From Podocnemis expansa (lineage: Eukaryota; Chordata; Testudines; Podocnemididae), in contig ML681989.1 in NCBI GenBank assembly GCA_007922195.1, forward strand, positions 47,686,451-47,750,450: a stretch of DNA of 64,000 bases, given 5' to 3'. Shown here one piece after another: positions 43,987 through 56,290 of the stretch. Numbering within the stretch: the stretch's first letter is position 1; every line of letters begins with the position of its first letter. Under the pieces are notes generated by a model. It saw nothing but the letters and a program-made list of their open reading frames with translations. It did no database searches and was not told the origin of the DNA. The position numbers and the translations under genes are program-made.

Positions 43987-45033
43987 TCAGACCGAGTCAA
44001 GCACTGCTCGTCCGACTGCAGTGTCCACGGCTGAGAGCTGATCTAGAGCGTAGTGCTTGGCAAAGGTGTCTGTGGACGACCAAGTCGCTGCTTGGCATAT
44101 GGCGTGTAGAGGCACTTTCGTTAGAAAGGCTAAAGATGATGCCATAGCCCGTGTAGAATGGGAGCGGATGGAAGTAGGTGGAGCTGCATGTGAGGTGTCG
44201 TAGGCAGCCCTAATACAAGAGGAGATCCAGGTGGATAGTCTGCGTTTGGAGATAGGTTGGCCCTTGGAGCATTCGACGGCGGAGACAAATAACAGAGAAG
44301 TCTTTTGGAAGGCTTGTGTCCATTCCAAGTAAAGGGAAAGGGCTCTCCTGACATCTAATGTATGCAGTGCCCTCTGTTGTGATGTCGTATGTGGCTTTGG
44401 ATAGAACACAGGTAAATTGATAGTCTGGTTGATGTGGAATGAGGAAGCCACCTTAGGGATGAATTTTGGGTGAGGTCTCAATGACACCCTATCCTTGTAA
44501 AAAATAGTATATGGGGGGTGCGCCATGCGGGCTGCTATCTCTCCCCCTGGACATGCCGAAGTTATAGCCACGAGGAAGGCCACTTTCATGGACAAGTGTA
44601 GTAAGGTGCATGTGGCTAAAGGTTCAAATGGGGGCCCCATGAGCATCTTTAGAACTCTGGGAAGATAGCATGGGGGTGCCAGGGGATGGACGTCTGGGTA
44701 AAGGTTACGCAAACCCAGCATGAATCGTTTAGAGGTGGGGTGAGCGAAGATTGAGATGTTATCTATACTGTCGTGAAATGTAGAGATAGCGGCTAGGTGT
44801 ACTCTTACTGTGTTGACCGAAACTTTCGTCTCTTTCAGGTTCGCCAGATAGTCCAAGATGAGCAGGAGCGGAACTGTGCGTGGATCAATGGCTCGTGAGG
44901 AACACCAGGAGGAGAAGCGGCACCATTTCTGTAGGTAAGTAATGCGTGTAGTGGGTTTTCTACTGTTTAATAAGATGTTTTTAACAGCATGTGAACACCT
45001 GGTTTCTAAATTATTGAACCATCGAGCAGCCAT
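43987..45033 (-). pseudogene. DIRS-A tyrosine recombinase (348 codons)
   Basis: Translation from the ATG at 45033 (MAARWFNNLETRC) gives an N-terminal core-binding region (TTRITYLQKWCRFSSWC, VSVNTVRVHLAAISTFHD). The catalytic domain follows. The first catalytic Arg motif, R-x-x-E in the family and RVSE in copy C, reads PGGE here at about 44550, so the Arg is lost. His-Ser-Thr-Arg (about 44140-44160) and the terminal His-Tyr (about 44045-44055) are present. The open frame extends upstream to 45756, but that part overlaps RNase H in another frame and is probably not coding. The enzyme would integrate the circular DIRS DNA; this copy should be inactive. Confidence 0.85.
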
Positions 45034-45155
45034 GCCGTGAGGTGGAGTCTGTTGAGGTAATGGTGAAGTTGAGTCCCGCGATTCTGGGATAGGAGATCCG
45101 GGACAAGGGGTAGAGTTATAGGCTGTGCTCTGGACAGAGCATGTAGCTGGGTGTA

Positions 45156-45869
45156 TCACGGCTGACGTGGCCATGCTGGGGCAATTAGGATGACCTGTGC
45201 TTTGTCCTGCTGGATTTTGGACAGAACTCGAGGGATCAACGGTGTTGGGGGGAAGGCATAGAAAAGTGCGTTGCCCCAGTGCTGAGAGAAAGCGTCGCCT
45301 CTTGAGGCGTGACCGTGTCTCGCTCGAGAGCAATACTGAGGGCACTTCCTGTTCCCCTCGGTGGCAAAGAGGTCGATGAGGGGCAAGCCCCACTGATGGA
45401 ATATTGCCTGTATAATGTTGTGGCATAATTCCCACTCGTGATGGTTGGGGAAGGAGCAGCTGAGGGAATCTGCTAGTGTATTGTCCTTGCCCGGGAGGTA
45501 ATCCGCGACAAGGTGTATTGAATGTTGTGCACACAGATTCCATAGTTCCATCGCCTCGAGGCATAAGTCTTGTGATTTGGTGCCGCCTTGGCGATTTATA
45601 TAAAACATGGACGATCTGTTGTCTGTATGAATCCTGATCGTCTTCCCGGAGATTAGGGGAAGAAAGTATTGACAGGCCCTTATCACCGCTCTTAGTTTGA
45701 GTAAATTTATGTGGGCGGACATGTCTGTTGACTGCCATCTGCCCTGTGTCATCCAATCCTGCAGGTAGGCCTCCCAGCCGCTGCGGAGGAGTCTGTGGTG
45801 ATGGTCATGACCGGTTGAGGTGGAAGGAAAGGTACGCCCTGCAGAAGGTTGTTGCTGCCGGTCCACCAA
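45156..45869 (-). pseudogene. DIRS-A RNase H and methyltransferase-like region
   Basis: RNase H features are HINLLKLRAVIRAC, IHTDNRSSMFYINRQGG (catalytic Asp in HTDN) and LPGKDNTLADSLS. It is followed by a segment typical of the DIRS Dam-like methyltransferase domain (LPLIDLFATEGNRKCPQYCS, then GDAFSQHWGNALFYAFPP and APAWPRQ). It is joined to RT upstream by a frameshift near 45870-45950. In DIRS elements these domains form one pol polyprotein. Confidence 0.82.
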
Positions 45870-45953
45870 GCTAAAGAGTGCTTGACTGACTATGGCTGGA
45901 ACGGATAGAGGTCGATGGAGGACGTGTCGATCCTTTTTGAACTGCGATAGGAA

Positions 45954-46829
45954 TCACAACTGAAAGGGACGCATGCGTAGACGAGCATGATAGACTAGGT
46001 AAGTGGCTGCCGACATATGGCCAAGCATCCGCATGCAAGTGCGTACTGAGGTGATTGGTGAGTCCTGAATAGAGAGAGCCAACTGTTGTAAGTTGAGGAA
46101 CCTGTCCATAGGGAGAAAAGCCCTTGCTGACAGGGTATGGATACGAGCACCAATAAAGTGGATTTCTTGTGCCGGTTGGAGACATGATTTTGCGAGATTT
46201 ATCTGAAGACCTAGAGAGCTGAACAGATTCATTGTCCTCTGGATTATGTGATGGGCCTGTTGTTGTGTTGTGGCCCTTAGGAGGAAATCGTCCAGGTAAG
46301 GGAAAATAGAGATGTGTTGCTTGCGCAGGAAAGCGATGACCAGTGCCATCACTTTGGAAAACACCCTTGGCGCAGTACAAAGTCCGAAGGGGAGGACCGT
46401 GTATTGGTAGTGGTGATGGAGAAACAGGAATCGAAGGAAGCAGCGGTGGGGTGGACGTATCGGGATGTGAAAATAAGCATCCTTTAGATCGAGGGAGGCC
46501 AGCCAATCTCCCTGGTGAAGTGCTGATAGGATATTGGGTAGAGTCACCATCCTGAATCTTTTGACCTGGACATGCACGTTTAGGCTTCTGAGATCTAATA
46601 TTGGTCTCCAGCCCCCTGTTTTCTGCATTAAGAAATATGGGGAGTAAAAACCCCTCCCTATTTGGTCCTGAGGAACATGTTCGATGGCGCCGATGTGGAG
46701 AAGATGGCTGATCTCCTCATGCAGAAATTGTACATGAATTGGATCCCTGAAAAGGGACAGGGAAGGGGGTTGGGGCTTCGGTCTCGACAGAAAGGGGATG
46801 GAGTACCCTTTTTGGATGATCTCCAGCAC
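45954..46829 (-). pseudogene. DIRS-A reverse transcriptase
   Basis: A 291-codon frame with the RT blocks in order: LHIGAIEHVP, RGFYSPYFLMQKTGGWRPILD, motif A (ASLDLKDAYFHIPI), motif B (LPFGLCTAPRVFSK), motif C (FPYLDDFLL) and the following GLQINLAKSCL. The three catalytic Asp residues are present. The frame is the best kept part of the element. RNase H continues in another frame at 45869, so one frameshift separates them. Confidence 0.9.
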
Positions 46830-46959
46830 TCATCTGTCGGATGTGATCTGCTGCCATTGGTGTAGAAATGGGTGCAGCTTGTCCTTGAAGATGAGGTGTG
46901 TAGATGGTGACACTTGTACCCTGGGAAGTGTATGGCTGGTAGTTCCCTCGACTGGAGCG

Positions 46960-48913
46960 TTAAAACTGATGCTTTGTGTCTGTGGATTGCAGATTTTGAT
47001 TTGTCAGGAATGGTTGCTTGTTGCGACGCGATTGTCTTGACTTGTTTTTATAATTATCCGCTCGACGGTTGTACTGATTGTGTGGATATTTCGTCGTAGG
47101 TGGTTGACTCCTATAGAACTTATGACGTGAAACTGTGGGAAAAATCCCCAGTGTGCGAAGTGTTGTGTGGGAGTCCTTGAGGTCGTGCATTATGTCATTA
47201 GTGGATTTGGCGAATAGATTATCCTTGTCAAAGGGTAGATCTTCGATTGTACGCTGCATTTGTTTAGGCAGGTCTGCGGCCTGGAGCCAGGAGGCACGGC
47301 GCATGACTACTGCTGTGGCAAGAGTTCGAGCAGCAACATCGGCTGAGTCGAGAGAAGCTTGAAGGGCTGTCTTGGCCACGAGTTTGCCCTCAGTAATTAA
47401 GAGGTCGAACTGCTCCCTTTTGTCTTGCACAATAAAGTCAGTGAGCTCAGAGAGCTTAGAATATAGTTCGTGGTTGTAGTTGGAGAGCAGCACTGTATAG
47501 TTCGCTACCCGTAACTGGAGGGCTGCAGAGGTGTAAACCTTTCGGCCAAGAGAATCCAGCTTCTTTTTGTCCTTATTGGTGGAGGTAGTTTTGTTATAAG
47601 GTTGTCTGGTCCTCTGGTTTGCCGCCTCGATTACAAGAGAATTCGGTTGAGGGTGGTTGAAAAGGAATTCGTTGCCCTTAGGGGCAACGAAGTACTTCTT
47701 GTCAGCTTTCTTATTAGACGGAAGGATGGAAGCAGGAGTTTGCCATATATCCACTGCCGGTTGCATTATGCCCTCATCCATGGGCAGAGCCAATTTGTTG
47801 GGGGCAGATGCCTGAAGGATCTTGAACAGTTTATGTCGTGTTGTAGGGCTGTCATTAAGCGAGATGTTCATAGTGACAGCAGCTCGCCTGAAAAGGTCTC
47901 TGAATTGCTTCAGGTGGTCAGTAGGCTGTTGTTGAAGGTCGTCCGGCTGGGGGATGCACTTGAAGATGCTGAGGAAGATGAACAAGCCGTTGTGGGATCG
48001 GACCTCCTGGATAAATTACTGCTGGAGGACTCCGATTGAAATAGCGGTGATGGAGGAGCAGAGTGGATCACGAAATCCTGCTCCTTGACTGTATGTTTGA
48101 CCTTCCACAGTTGTTTCCTGTGCGCGGGAGGGACAGGCACCGTGGGCTGCAGTGCCGACAGCAGTGATGCAGTGGGTGGCTGCGGTGGTGGTGCTGGTAC
48201 CGTAGCTGACATGGGCTGCGGAACCGCAGATGTCAGGGCGGGCAGCAGCTGTTGCTGTGTTTGAGGCACCGGTGTTAACGGCGGAATCGGTGCTGGAGGC
48301 GGCAATGGAAAAAACGCCTGTTGCAGTGCCTGGGGCAGCCTGAGTGGAAAGGGCTGCAGCGCCGGTGCCGGTTATGGACCCTGTGCCTGAGGGGAGGTTA
48401 ACCCCGGCACAAGAAGTGGCAGTGCCGAGGGAGATAGCAGAGGCGGCGCTGCTGTCATCAGCGGTGGCGGCGGTGGTAGCGCGTCCTTAGGCAGCGGAGT
48501 TTCGTTCGCCTGTGCTCTGAACGCTCTGGCACAAGTCTCTGTGAGGTGAGATTCCCTCACAGGTTCACCCGATTTTTGGGTTCCTGCTGCAGGGCTTTTG
48601 ATTTTTGCCCAGTCCTCTTTGATTTCTTTAGAGGTACTGGGGATGACCTGTTGGAGTGGCGCTTGCGTTCTCCCTCAGAGCCCTGAGAGGAGGCACCGGG
48701 ATCAGAGGAGGGACGGAGAGAGCCCTCCAAAAGTAGAAGTTTCAACCTTCTCTCCCTTTCCTTCCTAGCACGGGAGGTAAGGCTACTGCAGTGTGGGCAT
48801 TTGTGGGACAAATGTCCCTCCCCCAAGCATACCATGCATGCCTCGTGTCCATCCGAGGCTGGCATCGGCTCTTTACAAGTAGCACAGTGTTTAAAGCCAG
48901 CGCTGTGCGGCAT
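46960..48913 (-). pseudogene. DIRS-A gag
   Basis: The ATG at 48913 opens MPHSAGFKHCATCKEPMPASD. A Cys-rich module follows (CMVCLGEGHLSHKCPHC), then a basic coiled region (RARKERERRLKLLLLEG) and a Ser-rich stretch to 48557. The middle is Pro/Ala/Gln-rich (48305-47910), and the C-terminal part (47985-46960) is a long helical region (FRDLFRRAAVTMNI, VAKTALQASLDSADVAARTLA). At least two frameshifts join these frames. The same module order is seen in fragments B, C and D, which confirms that all four belong to related DIRS families. Confidence 0.82.
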
Positions 48914-49255
48914 CGCTGAAGTTTCCTTTTTTTTGTGTGTGTGTGTGTTGTTTCTTTCTTGTTGTGTCTTTGTTCTTAATTGTTTAATTATGGGTATTTG
49001 TTCTTCGTTGTTTGCAGTCGCTGTGAAGGAGCCACCACTGACTCCGTGCAGAGCCGGAGGGCGGTAGAAAGGAACTGAAGTGACAGTTGGAGAGAGAGAG
49101 ATACTGACATCATCATTGGCGGGAACACCAACGGACAGCCTCAGTCTCTCCTCTCCACCAACAGAGCCACTGCTACTTAAAAGATTCCGAGGCAGAGCGC
49201 GGTGCCACACGAATGACCCAGAGTGGAGCAGTCGGGAGCACTGCTCGTCGAAGAA

Positions 49256-49468
49256 GTATGGGTTGGATGTTTGGACTGTAAGGTGGGTAGAGAACCGGCT
49301 AGATCAACAGTTTCAGCATGTAAGAATCAATGGCTCCATGTCTAGTTGGCAACCAGTAACGAGTGGTGTGCCCCAGGGGTCGGTCCTGGGGCCAGTTCTG
49401 TTCAACATTTTCATTAATGATCTGGATGATGGGATAGATTGCATACTTAGTAAGTTTGTGGATGACAC
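49256..49468 (+). mobile_element. CR1 LINE copy B, second part (RT motifs B and C)
   Basis: After DIRS-A the CR1 frame resumes: [15 protein letters not shown], then [18 protein letters not shown] (motif B), then FINDLDDGI and SKFVDDTN (motif C, Val in place of the usual Ala, Asp-Asp kept). It ends where the hAT-like element is inserted. Confidence 0.9.
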
Positions 49469-49784
49469 CAATGTTCCCTCTAAGCTGATGATGCAGCTGA
49501 GCAAGTTATGGTATTTACTGAGCAACAATTTATGAGGCCTGGGCAACAGTTTTTTGGTGCTGAAAGCATCAGCATGCCTAAGTATCTTAATTCAAAAGTA
49601 ATTCATAGATGTCTTTTCATTCAAACTTCAATAAAAATGTTAAATTGATGTACTGTAGTTTTATTAATTTACTAAACAAATGTGAGACAATGAAACTTGC
49701 TGCCTGTCTAGCCTCTACCATCATCTACACCGCTCAGTTTTTGTTGCCTGTCTTTGTCAGATTTCCAAAATACATATACAGACA

Positions 49785-49905
49785 AAGTGGGATTTTCTCC
49801 CACAAAAGCTCATGCAAAAAATAAGTCTGTTAGTCTTTAAGTGCCTCAAGACTCCTTGCTTTTTTTGCTTTACTAGACTAACACGGCTGCCCCTTTGGAA
49901 TTAAA
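49785..49905 (+). repeat. foldback-family repeat, copy 2 (single arm)
   Basis: gtgggattttctcccacaaaagctcatgc... followed by gttagtctttaagtgcc and tagactaacacggctgcccc. This is the same arm and right flank as at 37352-37500. Confidence 0.8.
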
Positions 49906-50904
49906 GGGGATTCAAAGTGGATCAGGCCCTAAATGTCCAAAATGTAGATTGAAATTAAGTAGGTAGCTTCATATTTGATCATGAGACTGACATGTTGAGG
50001 GGACTGTAGTTACTATCTAGCTATCAACCTTGAAAATACACCTATTCTGCCCTCAGTAAACATATTAAATTACCATGCATTGCAAATCACAATCACTAGG
50101 TAGCAACCGCTTCCCAGAATTCCTCAGGGCAACACCTTAAGTAAAGTTATCTGAGAAATTCAAAACTTTTAAAGGTGGCAAGGGCAGAAAACATGTTTCA
50201 AGACAGCATCACATCTCTGTAACCAGGGCCATCTTTTGTTGTGCCTAAAGAATTTGCATCAAATAGAGCTAGGTTAGAGTCTGTTACATTATTGTGCCCA
50301 ATCATACCTCTCAAAAGCTAAATATAGGACAGCAATCCCCTAAGTGAATGGCAAAAAACTGATTAGGCATACAGGAAACTTTAAACACTGTGAGTATCTT
50401 CCTTTAATACAGTGTCTCTAACATCTCAGTTTTGGAGTTTATGGGGGTTTTTTTAATCCAAATCATTTTCAAAAATAAAAGGGAGGCTATAATTAGTATG
50501 CCTGGAGTGTAAATACTCTCAGAACTAAAATAAGCAAAATGAGGTACAATTGAGATGTGTGTGTCTGGTAGTGGAATATAATAAAGGTTGTTTAATAATT
50601 TTTAATTTTTGACAGTTAAAGCAAACCTTCTCAAAGCTGCAAGAAGCAAGAGCATAAATGGATTTGTGAAAAAAATGAGTATTTTTCTAACACAGTTTTG
50701 GGGAAATAGAAATACAAAGTCTCTTTTTTTTTTTTTTTTAAATTATTGCATCACTGGCAATATTTTTTTCCTTCTGCCTTAAATGACTTTTTATCCTTTC
50801 AGTTTTTCATTTCATTTTCCTAATCATTAGGATTTGTTTCCTTCCATCACAGGAGTCTATACAAAGTTGACTTGATCCTATGTTTTATACCCCCTTGCAT
50901 TTAG

Positions 50905-51065
50905 TTTCTTTCCTTTCTGTAAGTTCACCCATCTTCGCAGCATCTGAGGAAGTGGGATCTTCTTCCACGAAAGCTCATGCAAAAAATAAATCTGTTAGTC
51001 TTAAAGTGCCACACAACTCCTTGTTGTTTTTTCACTGGACTAGACTAACGCGGCTATCCCTTTTA
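50905..51065 (+). repeat. foldback-family repeat, copy 3 (single arm)
   Basis: tctgtaagttcacccatcttc, then gaagtgggatcttcttccac, gaaagctcatgc and gactagactaacgcggct, matching the right arm of copy 1 including its outer part. Confidence 0.8.
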
Positions 51066-51778
51066 AAATATACAAAGTTGCACTGTAAAGCCCCACCTTG
51101 ACAAACTGATTGCATTAGAATCTCTCACAGAAAAGAAAATAAATCTGAAATTAACCCAACTTGGTTTTGCTTATTTTAAAGGATTGCTTTTCTTTCAGGA
51201 GCCTTTTAGGAAGTGAAAAGCAAAGCATTCACTCTTGATAGAGATGCTAAATGGCTCAATACAATTTTGCTTGGGTCTTTCAAGTCCCAAGTCCTCCTCC
51301 AGCTCCAGCCTGGCTCCTTTGCCTGCAGCCCAGCTCCCATCCCCTGCCCCCACAGAGAGCCCTGCATCCCTGTGGCCACTACATGGCTGCCTCTGGGAGC
51401 CCCACAATTTAGCCCTGCTGTCTCTCAGGGTCCCCCCTCTTGCCCAGGCTCAGGGCTGCTTACCTGCTGGGGCCCACACAGGCCCCAAAGATGCCACCAT
51501 CTCTGCACAAGCAGCCTGGTGCAGAGGAGAGGGAGAGATTTAAATTTCCCTCCCCCTCTGCTCCTTCCCTGGCTATGTGCAGCAGGAGGGAGGGGCCGTC
51601 AGCTCTCACTGTTCCCGCAGGCAGCACAGGCTGCCTGCCGGAGCTGAGACAGGAAACATATGGGGCTCCTCAGGGCTAGGGAAAGGCAGGGCTGCCTGCG
51701 CTGTCCCACATGCTCACTGCGCTGGTGGGGGGGGCCCACTGCGTCCCTGCCCACTAGCACAGCTTAGAGGGAACACTG

Positions 51779-52650
51779 GATGACACCAAGCTGGGGCGAA
51801 CAGTAGACATGCTGGAGGGCAGGGACAGGGTTCAGGGAGACCTAGACAAATTGGAGCAGAGGGCCAATAGAAATCTCATGAGGTTCAACAAGGACAAGTG
51901 CAAAGTCCTGTACTTGAGACAGAAAAACCCCACACACTGCTACAGGCTGGGCAGTGATCAGTTAAGTAGCAGCACTGTAGAAAAGGACCTGAGGGTCATG
52001 GTGGATGTGAAGCTGGCTGCGAGTCAACAGTCTGTTCTTGCTGCCAAAAAGGCCAGTGGCATACTGGGCTGCATCAGAAGAAGTGTTGCCAGCAGATCGA
52101 GGGATGTGATCATTCCCCTCTATTCGGCACTGGTGAGGCTGCATCTGGAATACTGTGCCCAGTTTTGGGCTCACCACTACAAAAAAACCATGGACAAATT
52201 AGAGTCCAGGAGAGGGCAACAAAAAATGATCAAGGGGCTGGAGCACTAGACCTATGAAGAAAGACTGAAGGAAGTAGGCTTATTTAGCCTAAAGAAGAGA
52301 AGACTGAGGGGGGATTTAATAGCAACCTTCAACTACTTGAAGGGATGCTTCAAGGAGGATGGAGCTCAGCTGTTCTCAGTAGTAACAGAGGACAGAACAA
52401 GCAGCAATGGTTTCAAGTTGCAGCTGGGGAGGTCAAGGCTGGATATTAGAAAAAACTTTCTTACTAGGTGAGTGGTGAAGCATTGGAATGGGCTACCTAG
52501 GGAGGTGGTGGAATCTCCGTCTTCAGAGATGTTTAAGGGCCGGCTGCACAAAACCCTGGCTGGGATAATTTAGTGGGAGTGGTCCTGCTTTTCTGACGGG
52601 GGTTGGACTAGATGACCTCATGATGTCCCTTCCAACCCTATGATTCTATG
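51779..52650 (+). mobile_element. CR1 LINE copy B, third part (C-terminal domain and 3' tail)
   Basis: It resumes after the hAT-like element with VDMLEGRDRVQGDLDKLEQRANRNLMRF and continues through EKDLRVMVDVKL and HLEYCAQFWA to the 3' tail ctatgattctatg (about 52638-52650). Frameshifts occur near 52210 and 52250. It supplies the intact reference for judging the deletions in copies A and C. Confidence 0.9.
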
Positions 52651-52935
52651 AAACCACTTAAGAATTACTTCACAGTCAACCACTGGAGCTCATTGCTAGG
52701 GGATGCTGTGAAGGTTTAAAAAAAATGAACTAAGTTAATGGAGAATTGGTCCACCAGTAGCTATTAGCAAAGATGATTAGGGACATAACCCCATGCTCTA
52801 TGGATCACTCAACGATTGCCCTGTTCTGTTTACCCCTCTGAAGCATCTGGCACTAGCTACTGTTGAAAGACAGGATACTGGGATAGATGAACCATTGGGC
52901 TGACCAACTATGGTTATTCTTATGTGTTCCAGGCT
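52651..52935 (+). mobile_element. 3' end of a second CR1 family
   Basis: A decayed C-terminal segment (NHWSSLLGDAVKV) is followed by a 3' UTR ending gaaccattgggctgaccaactatggttattcttatg. This tail is the reverse complement in style of the left edge of the element at 62660-63540, so both are the same CR1 family. Confidence 0.65.
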
Positions 52936-55900
52936 AGCTTTAAATTAGGAATAGGTATGATATATGTGGCTGTACCTTTGGTCAACAGACTGGGGGCAAA
53001 TTAAACTTGTTTTCTATAGGATGCTCTAAAACCCGTTTGGAATGAATTTGTGTTTAGAGAATCTTCACTTAAATAAAAGAGTGAAATATATATTGCCTCT
53101 GCAAACTCCAGTGCTAGGCTCATTTCTGGAAACAGAAGCTCTTGGGCTTCCAGTATATGCAAAACGAAATATTGAGAGTGTGTTGAAGCTCATTGCCAGA
53201 CTAATGCTTATGTGAAGCTCTAAAATTCCCATTTAGTCAAAAAGGAAAAAAAAAATAACCAGGTTGGCAAACATGCTGACAGATGCAATTTGCATGTTAT
53301 TCAGTGGAATTTCATTAAGTGCTTAAAATAATACTATTCAGAATTTGTTATGCTTTATTTTTAGGAAACAAGTTAAAAATGTGATGTAACAATATATGTG
53401 AGGAAGGGCATGAGTATGCATTTATTCAGATGACTTCATGGGGAATGGTATGCTCTAATCTAACACTTATTAGGCTCACAAATCCAGGGCACAGAAAGGA
53501 GACTGAGGACAGTGCCTGAGGTCTTACTTTGTCCTGGTAACAGTGACTCCAACTCAGGGCTTAAACAAGTTGAGAGCCTGTGGAGTTCACTTAGTAGAGT
53601 CAGGGTAGTGGACTGCACTGGATTTGGCAACAATGGGACAGATATAATCTGACTGGGTGGTAAACAGAACAGCCCTCAACAGTCATCAGTGAACTGAACC
53701 AGACTAGATATGGACAGAATACAGCAACCCAGAGCAGCTGAGTTTAAAAAGAGCTTCCTGTAATTTTTACCAACTTGCCTGCATGGTCATACTAATTACT
53801 AATGTGATTTAGGTGGCTGGGAATTGTGAACTGAAGAAGAGCTGCAGGGTCCCCACCAAAAAAACCTACCAATTATTAAATGAGATTGTAGAAACTGTCT
53901 ATGTATTGTCATTTTGCTCAAATTTCATTTTAAAGTTACATAAGATATAAATGTCCAATTCTTTATCCAAATATAGAGGCTCACAAATTAAACCAGAAAA
54001 CTCTGCCAGTAGAAGCAGCTGTACCATTCTGAATCAGCAAACATATAGGGTATCGTACAGCAGCCTTGCACAAAAACATGGGCAAGTACTGAAGGGAAAT
54101 AATGTTATGCCAACTAGGTATGCAAACTATAGAGTTCTGACAGTATTAGCATCCTCTTAGTCAACTTATATACAAAGTGTCAGAGCTTCTGTCTCCTTTG
54201 AAGGAGCCCTGATGTGGTCTGGCTTGTTAAGGTGGGCAATTTCCAAAGCAAGATCCAGAAGTTCAAGGTAACAACATAAAAACAATTCCTTTTAAGTTTA
54301 CTTAGGCTTCAAAAATACACAGACAAATAAAGTAAGGATCTTAAAAAAAATTAGAAAATGGGTTAATGCCCACTCATCAAATTGCAGAGCTTATATGCAT
54401 AAAGATTTTGCTGAATACAAGCTTACAATCAAATGCAAGGAAGGGGAAGACAACTGAAGGAAAGAGAAGAGAGTATGGTTCATTATAAATGGACTGGTGA
54501 CAAAAGCTAGTCTGCTTTCTATATGGTTAGTGCCCTAAGTGCCAGTGATAGCGAAATCTGTCCTTCTCTTTGGCTTTTTACTCATGATCCAACAGAAATA
54601 AAGTGATATTCAGAAGAAAACCAGCATGTGTTTAGCATGTAAACAAAGATAATCAATGGCAGATTTCCACATGGAGCGCATATTTGTTATTAATGTTTGA
54701 GCAATCTCTCTACATCTTCTCTTCCTCCTCCTCCATATGCCTTTCTTCCCTTTTGCTATGAGTCAGCATGTGTTGTAACATTTGTTTACTGGGCTGTAGC
54801 AGGTGTTTGTTTCAATAAAGGCAAGTCACTCCATATTCCACATGGAAAGCAGTTACATATGTTGGTGACTGTAGCACAGAGGTATCATACATACAGTCCA
54901 CAGTTTCACTCGGTTAAGATACACGGTATTGTGTGTGCTGCTCATCCAAACAGTGAAGTGTAGAATTCCAAATCAATCTTCCTCTGCAGCTGGTGGCTAG
55001 GAAATTAATGTCCAAATAAAGGTTTCAGAGAGTGAGGTATAGTGAAAGACCAGAGGAAATGGATTCAGATCTTTTGCCCTATTCTAGTCTCAGGGCTTTT
55101 GTCCTTGTGACAGTGCCTTCACAAAACTCCATTTCAAGTGGTACGGTGTGCAAAGCAGGACATGAAAATGAAGCTGCCTGCAGTACCTTCTAAGAGGAAC
55201 CCAGAATGCTCTAAAAGGAATGTAATCGGTGGTGAATGTCCACTAACACAGTACTTTATAGTATGCTGAACTGTGATCTGTACTGCTTGGTTATAGCCAT
55301 TCAAAGCAAGGAAAAATATTAAGCCAGCCAATCTGGTTCAGCAATAGCCTCTATCAACTTCTGGAGGTCCCTGGAAGAAAGATGAGCAGACCAAATGACA
55401 GCATCTTTGGAAACAACTGTCAAACACTGGGATTTGGCATATTCCCAATAATTTTGGGAGGGAAGAAAACACACCTCAAGGTAAAATGTAACGAAGAGTC
55501 ATTATCATTCTGTGCAACACAACTATTACTATTTAATACTTTAAAAAAGAATATTTTGAAATCACTATATAAAATCTATACAATGTTTGTCTGGAGCCAG
55601 AATGCTACATCAACTAGTTTTAAATCTCACTGCTACATTAAGTTGAAACTGATTAGAGTATACAGTCCTTGCCCAATCTTAGAGTATTTCTAAAGAGATC
55701 TCTTAAGAAAGATCAAAGTCTGAAAGGACTGACTTAAAAGCTGTGTCCCTTTTCAGGAAAACAATATTAAAATAAGAAACTGCAAAATCCAAGAAACGTA
55801 ATTTTGCTATTATAATTTCATGTGTAACAAAGCACTTTCACGAAAAAAGAATCTTTGAATAATAAAGAGAACTAAACTTTTGCTCAGTACAGTAGTTCCT

Positions 55901-56290
55901 GACATAAAAGCTTCATATCCAATATAAACTGCAAAATGCATTTTAAAAATACATAAAAATGACATTAAAAGCACATTATCTGAACTCTGCACTGAACACA
56001 GAATTATTAATTTCCTTGTGGACTTTTAAATGGTGCTCTCTTTTGCAATATCTTAGTTCTTTACAAAGGTTAATGAATTTAGCTTCACATCTTTTCTACA
56101 CATGAACAACAGAGATTAAAAAGTCCAAAAATTTTGGGTACCCACTATGAGATGTTTATGTTACCAGATCTGCCCCTTAGCTTGAGTGCGCTCATTTATT
56201 AGGGGTACTTTCTTTGGGGGGAAGAGGCAGGTTTGTAATGCTGTGAGCATACTTGATTCTGTCACTTGTGTTTTCTTATGGAATTTTGCT
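52936..56290. other. intronic DNA without recognised features
   Basis: About 3.3 kb of AT-rich sequence. I see no exon with both splice sites, no transposon ends and no RNA gene. Confidence 0.4.

Larger units (their letters stand above)
43544..49255 (-). mobile_element. DIRS retrotransposon copy A, complete with both termini (5712 bp)
   Basis: Inverted terminal repeats of about 200 bp lie at 43544-43790 and 49063-49255. The internal complementary region at about 43831-43936 reads as the reverse complement of the left end (stopping at cctccat) joined directly to the reverse complement of the right end (starting ttcttcg). This fixes both element borders to the base. The order on the minus strand is gag (48913-46960), RT (46829-45954), RNase H and methylase-like domain (45869-45156), then tyrosine recombinase (45033-43987). 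The element is inserted in CR1 B, whose reading resumes at 49256 with no large target duplication, as expected for this class. Frameshifts and a lost recombinase Arg show it is no longer active. Confidence 0.93.
49469..51778. mobile_element. hAT-like non-autonomous element (2310 bp) inside CR1 B
   Basis: The left end is caatgttccctctaagctg (49469) and the right end is cagcttagagggaacactg (ending 51778), an inverted repeat with one difference. Both flanks are gatgacac (49461-49468 and 51779-51786), a perfect 8-bp target duplication. The interior contains two foldback-type repeats (49785-49905 and 50905-51065) and a GC-rich Pro/Ala-coding-like block (51290-51760), but no transposase motif. The CR1 frame can be followed across it. 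Confidence 0.88.

Noticed and set aside
45034..45756. N-terminal 240 codons of the long frame upstream of the DIRS-A recombinase
   Set aside because: RNase H and the methylase-like domain occupy the same bases in another frame with clear motifs, so this extension is a shadow.
51213..51783. 144-codon and overlapping frames in the GC-rich part of the hAT-like element
   Set aside because: Several frames are open at once, rich in Pro/Ala/Cys, with no transposase or other domain motifs.
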